From a virus, in IMG/VR virus record IMGVR_UViG_3300036857_000088, positions 1-56,185 of that record: a stretch of DNA of 56,185 bases; one strand, given 5' to 3'. A model generated the notes under the pieces. The model had not been told where the DNA came from, did no database searches, and was given only the letters and a program-made list of their open reading frames with translations. Positions 55,754-56,185 of this stretch are shown here, one piece after another. Position 1 is the first letter of the stretch. Each line of letters starts with the position of its first letter. The position numbers and the translations under genes were made by a program.

Positions 55754-56113
55754 ATGACCGCCCACTTCTATGTAACTGCCGCCGACACTGTCGGCAAAAC
55801 GGCCCGCCTCGCCGGCCCGTTCGGCGACGAGCCGACCGCGCGCCGCTGGGTCCGGCCGACCCGCAAAGCCGCCCAACGGCTGACCACCCGCGCCTTCCGT
55901 TATCGGTTCGGCGTGACCGAGTTCCCGTCGCGCGTCGTGCGCCCGGGCATGCTCAACGCCCGGCTGGACATCCCGACCGACCAGCTCGTCGCTCCCGAGC
56001 CCAAGACGAAAGTCGTCTGCGAACGCTGCCATCTCCCGAAGGCCGAGTTCGAGGACGGCGTCGAGGGCCACTACGATTGCGCGCACCCGGCGTGGGTGAC
56101 GGTGGACGTATGA
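55754..56113 (+). CDS. Hypothetical protein with C-terminal Cys site
   Basis: 119 aa. Basic N-terminal half (WVRPTRKAAQRLTTRAFRYRFG) and a C-terminal CERC ... HYDCAHP that could bind zinc. First gene of the replication operon; ATGA overlap with the next. Unknown. Confidence 0.6.
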   Translation: MTAHFYVTAADTVGKTARLAGPFGDEPTARRWVRPTRKAAQRLTTRAFRYRFGVTEFPSRVVRPGMLNARLDIPTDQLVAPEPKTKVVCERCHLPKAEFEDGVEGHYDCAHPAWVTVDV

Positions 56114-56185
56114 ACCAACCGACCCAAGCCACCGAGGCGCTCGTCGCCGCCGTCACCGAAGCGGACTCCGCGCACGGCCAGCCGA
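56110..56185 (+). CDS. 5' part of the gene that continues at base 1
   Basis: ATG 56110 overlaps the previous TGA and encodes 25 residues (MNQPTQATEALVAAVTEADS...) plus one base, open to the edge. Joined to base 1 the frame continues into the protein at 1-503. Confidence 0.7.
   Translation, partial: MNQPTQATEALVAAVTEADSAHGQP

Noticed and set aside
1-56185. CRISPR arrays, rRNA genes or insertion sequences
   Set aside because: No direct-repeat/spacer arrays, no rRNA-like segments and no transposase reading frame were seen.

Overview
The window looks like a complete genome of a temperate, siphovirus-type tailed phage (high GC, dense operons, ATGA/GTGA stop-start overlaps). The last gene (56110 to the end) reads in frame through the window edge into the first gene (1..503). 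I therefore read the 56,185 bp as a circular or circularly permuted molecule opened inside one gene. The host is not identified. Lipoproteins and a spanin-like protein suggest a diderm. The attP carries the 3' half of a tRNA(CAT) gene.

Layout: a replication operon runs from 55754 across the junction to 3248 (unknown protein, DnaC-like loader, AraC-type HTH regulator, MazG/HisE-like pyrophosphohydrolase, 5'-3' exonuclease). 3358-5070 holds a RecU-like resolvase and a membrane protein. 5191-8024 is an unusual cassette: ParB-like protein, ABC-ATPase fused to a GNAT domain, aspartate 1-decarboxylase (PanD) and a short class III CoA-transferase; a convergent ASCH gene follows. 8647-14176 encodes lectin-like and repetitive putative virion proteins. 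14312-18070 has a nucleotidase fusion, small genes and the terminase. 18100-20867 is a moron-like block with a metalloprotease. 20948-37969 covers portal, scaffold, capsid, connectors, tail, tape measure and tip. 38092-40605 is lysis. 40610-43386 holds a zinc ribbon, a phosphoesterase and small proteins. 43551-48001 holds a coiled-coil protein, a MoxR ATPase, a VWA protein and an unknown. 48597-48965 (minus) is an XRE-type repressor candidate. 49368-51548 is Gp157, Sak4-like ATPase and SSB. 53251-54435 is the integrase, and 55322-55620 is attP.

Regulation is the most striking part. Promoter family A (CTGCTGAC, 18 nt, TANATT-like) has about eight copies in front of structural, lysis and modification operons. 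Four of these run into a shared leader: a box resembling ACAACACAGTGACCG followed at once by an intrinsic terminator, which suggests attenuation or antitermination. Promoter family B has TTGNGC, then a 15-bp dyad TTCCGTC-N-GACGCAA filling the spacer, then TAGATT or TAAATT. It serves accessory and early genes, and its dyads look like dispersed repressor operators. Eight leaders carry a small RNA hairpin whose 7-nt loop CCGAGAA is invariant while the stem sequence changes with pairing kept. Seven of the eight end 18-26 nt before a start codon. This combination of two promoter regulons, dispersed operators and a covarying hairpin is the best candidate for an undescribed control system. The PanD/CoA-transferase/ABC-GNAT cassette is the best candidate for an undescribed biochemical system, possibly acyl-type DNA modification.
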